Source of the DNA: an uncultured Streptococcus sp.
GTDB taxonomy: Bacteria > Bacillota > Bacilli > Lactobacillales > Streptococcaceae
Assembly (NCBI RefSeq): GCF_938036805.1
Contig: NZ_CALHWC010000097.1
Span: forward strand, 1 to 7,010
DNA: 7,010 nt
Direction: 5' to 3'
The notes under the pieces are model-generated. The model saw only the letters and a list, made by a program, of their open reading frames with translations, had not been told where the DNA came from and made no database searches. Both the position numbers and the translations under genes were made by a program. Positions 5,804 to 7,010 of the stretch are shown here, one piece after another (the stretch's first letter is position 1; each line of letters starts with the position of its first letter).

Positions 5804-6748
5804 TTAGAATAATTTTTTATGGAAGAGGTAGAGGGTTAGAGAGCCGCTCAGAGCAAAGGCGATAAACATGATAATCCAGAAGGCATGGGGCTCACCATTT
5901 AGAGGTAGTTCATTATCTTTGAAGTTCATCCCATAGGCTGAGAAGAGCATGGTCGGGATGGACATAACAACGGTTACTAAGGCCAGTGTCTTCATGACAT
6001 TGTTCTGGTTGTTGGAAATGATGGACGCAAAAGTATCTGTCATGCTGTGGAGGATGTTTCCATAAATATCAGCCATCTCAATGGCCTGCTGGGTCTCAAT
6101 CAGGGTGTCTTCCAGCAAGTCCTCATCTTCCAGATATTTTTTGATATTGCTGGTGGCACTGGTCAATTTTTTGATCACGCGCTCGTTGGTTTTGAGGGAA
6201 GCCTTGAAATAGACGATGGTTTTTTCCAACTCCATGAGCTCAATCAGTTCTTCATTTCGAGTCGACTGGTGCAATTGGCTCTCAATCTGCTCGCTCTTAC
6301 GGTCAATGGAACGCAGGGCCGTCAGATACAGCTCGGCATTGCGGTAGAGAATCTGAAAGATAAAACGTGATCGCATGAAAGTGTAAAAGTTGCGCAGTTG
6401 TCGATTGATGAAAATATCGAGCAGGGGCAATTTTTCCAAGCAGGTCGTGATGATGGCATCTTCCGTGATGATAATACCAAGCGGGATGGTGACATAGTAA
6501 GTCTGGTTATTCCGTTCCTCTGTGATGGGCACATCCACGATAATCAAGGTGTAGTCATCTTCGATGGTAACCCGAGACATTTCCTCGGCATCGAGTGGTG
6601 CTCGTAAGTCAGCAATATCAATGCCAAAAGCATTTGCGATTTCTAAAGATTCATTCTGGGAAGGATTGACCATATTGATCCAAGTTCCCGATTCAAGTGT
6701 ATCAATTTCCTTGAACTCGGTTGTTGTTGATAAAAATACTTGTTTCAT
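5804..6748 (-). CDS. corA: CorA-family magnesium/divalent cation transporter
   Basis: This is a cytoplasmic-membrane channel of the CorA family, usually a homopentamer importing Mg2+ (some members carry Co2+, Ni2+ or Zn2+). It is 314 aa, the usual length. A large cytoplasmic domain occupies residues 1-250, with mixed alpha/beta at the N-terminus and then long charged helices (about 115-245) that form the funnel and stalk. Two C-terminal membrane helices lie at about 252-271 and 289-309. Between them is YGMNF, with the diagnostic GMN selectivity motif at 273-275, an acidic loop (KDNELPLNGEPHAFW) and the basic C-terminus HKKLF. The ATG at 6748 is preceded on the minus strand by a strong AGGAGGAG (6758-6751). 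It is the first gene of a two-gene unit with the DUF1129 protein and is divergent from uvrA. The exact ion cannot be read from the sequence. Confidence 0.95.
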   Translation of the reverse strand: MKQVFLSTTTEFKEIDTLESGTWINMVNPSQNESLEIANAFGIDIADLRAPLDAEEMSRVTIEDDYTLIIVDVPITEERNNQTYYVTIPLGIIITEDAIITTCLEKLPLLDIFINRQLRNFYTFMRSRFIFQILYRNAELYLTALRSIDRKSEQIESQLHQSTRNEELIELMELEKTIVYFKASLKTNERVIKKLTSATSNIKKYLEDEDLLEDTLIETQQAIEMADIYGNILHSMTDTFASIISNNQNNVMKTLALVTVVMSIPTMLFSAYGMNFKDNELPLNGEPHAFWIIMFIAFALSGSLTLYLFHKKLF

Positions 6749-6782
6749 ATCTCCTCCTAGAATCGTTTATAAGCACCGTCTT

Positions 6783-6813
6783 ATTATACTACAAATTCTA
6801 GTCTTTTGGGCAA
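6783..6813 (-). promoter_or_regulatory. Candidate promoter of the corA unit
   Basis: On the minus strand, a perfect TATAAT occupies 6788-6783. The best -35 candidate is TTGCCC (6813-6808), four of six consensus bases at a long spacing of 19, so the -35 assignment is weak. The start point would be near 6776, about 28 bases before the corA ATG. Confidence 0.55.
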
Positions 6814-6821
6814 AAGTTTGC
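6803..6821. promoter_or_regulatory. Overlapping small inverted repeats between corA and uvrA (possible operator)
   Basis: CTTTTG-GG-CAAAAG (6803-6816) and GCAAA-AG-TTTGC (6810-6821) are both perfect dyads and share bases. They cover the -35 region of the uvrA promoter and the candidate -35 of corA. The arms are short and AT-rich, so chance is possible. No regulator is identified. Confidence 0.3.
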
Positions 6822-6830
6822 AGAAAAATT

Positions 6831-6839
6831 TGCTATAAT
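6831..6839 (+). promoter_or_regulatory. Extended -10 promoter of uvrA
   Basis: A perfect TATAAT (6834-6839) is preceded by TGC (6831-6833), an extended -10. No acceptable -35 hexamer sits 16-18 bases upstream, so this looks like an extended -10-dependent promoter. The start point would be near 6846, about 25 bases before the uvrA ATG. Confidence 0.72.
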
Positions 6840-6870
6840 AGAGGAAGTTTAAAGGTAAAGTGTGGACTAG

Positions 6871-7010
6871 ATGCAAGATAAAATTGTGATTCATGGAGCG
6901 CGAGCTCATAATTTAAAAAATATTGATGTGGAAATTCCCCGAGACAAGCTGGTCGTGGTGACCGGTCTGTCTGGTTCGGGCAAGTCCAGTCTGGCTTTTG
7001 ACACCCTCTA
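6871..7010 (+). CDS. uvrA: UvrA excinuclease ATPase subunit, N-terminal fragment (3' end outside the window)
   Basis: UvrA is the damage-recognition ATPase of the UvrABC nucleotide excision repair system. It acts in the cytoplasm as a dimer, loading UvrB at bulky DNA lesions. Only 46 codons and two bases are present. They begin MQDKIVIHGARAHNLKNIDVEI, the strongly conserved UvrA N-terminus, and include the first Walker A motif GLSGSGKSS (residues 32-40) with LAFDTL after it. The ATG at 6871 is fixed by the family alignment and by an in-frame TAG immediately before it (6868-6870). The Shine-Dalgarno is poor: AAAGG (6851-6855) is 15 bases away, and only GGA (6864-6866) is near. The gene is divergent from corA and has its own extended -10 promoter. 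Confidence 0.97.
   Translation, partial: MQDKIVIHGARAHNLKNIDVEIPRDKLVVVTGLSGSGKSSLAFDTL

Noticed and set aside
6047..6881. Plus-strand open frames across corA and into the uvrA start
   Set aside because: They are antisense or shifted shadows of corA and uvrA with no family features and no convincing ribosome binding sites.
1..7010. A novel defence, mobile or biosynthetic system
   Set aside because: Every substantial coding region fits a core streptococcal gene family. There are no transposases, integrases, tandem repeat arrays, toxin-antitoxin-like pairs or compositionally foreign blocks visible by eye.

Overview
The window reads as a chromosomal segment of a Streptococcus. The mevalonate-pathway proteins, ribosomal proteins, SSB, CorA and UvrA all look streptococcal, the genes are tightly packed, and the promoters are sigma-70-like with TATAAT boxes, often with an extended TGn. 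From remembered protein similarity I would guess a viridans species near the sanguinis/mitis groups, but the species cannot be fixed from this sequence alone. Everything looks like core genome. I see no insertion sequence, phage gene, CRISPR array, tRNA or rRNA.

Layout. (1) Positions 2-3218, + strand: the lower mevalonate operon, in the order mevalonate kinase (3' end only), mvaD, mvaK2, fni. Successive genes overlap by about 19, 11 and 17 bases. Together they turn mevalonate into IPP and DMAPP, the precursors of undecaprenyl phosphate (cell-wall lipid carrier) and other isoprenoids. (2) 3219-3394: an intergenic stretch with a good promoter and a structured 5' leader. (3) 3395-4471, +: the rpsF-ssb-rpsR operon (S6, single-stranded DNA-binding protein, S18), closed by a strong intrinsic terminator. 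(4) 4569-5078, +: a single GNAT acetyltransferase gene with its own promoter immediately after that terminator. (5) 5111-6748, - strand: a two-gene unit, corA (CorA-family Mg2+/divalent cation channel) followed by a four-helix DUF1129-type membrane protein. It converges on the GNAT gene and shares a bidirectional terminator with it. (6) 6749-6870: a divergent promoter region holding overlapping small inverted repeats. (7) 6871-7010, +: the 5' end of uvrA, running off the window.

The genes form four transcription units with separate jobs: isoprenoid precursors, translation/replication, cation transport, and nucleotide excision repair. No stretch over 300 bases lacks a gene. I found no convincing new multi-gene system. 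The most interesting non-coding signals are the rpsF leader, which may switch between two hairpins and could be a ribosomal-protein autoregulatory element, and the dyads between corA and uvrA.
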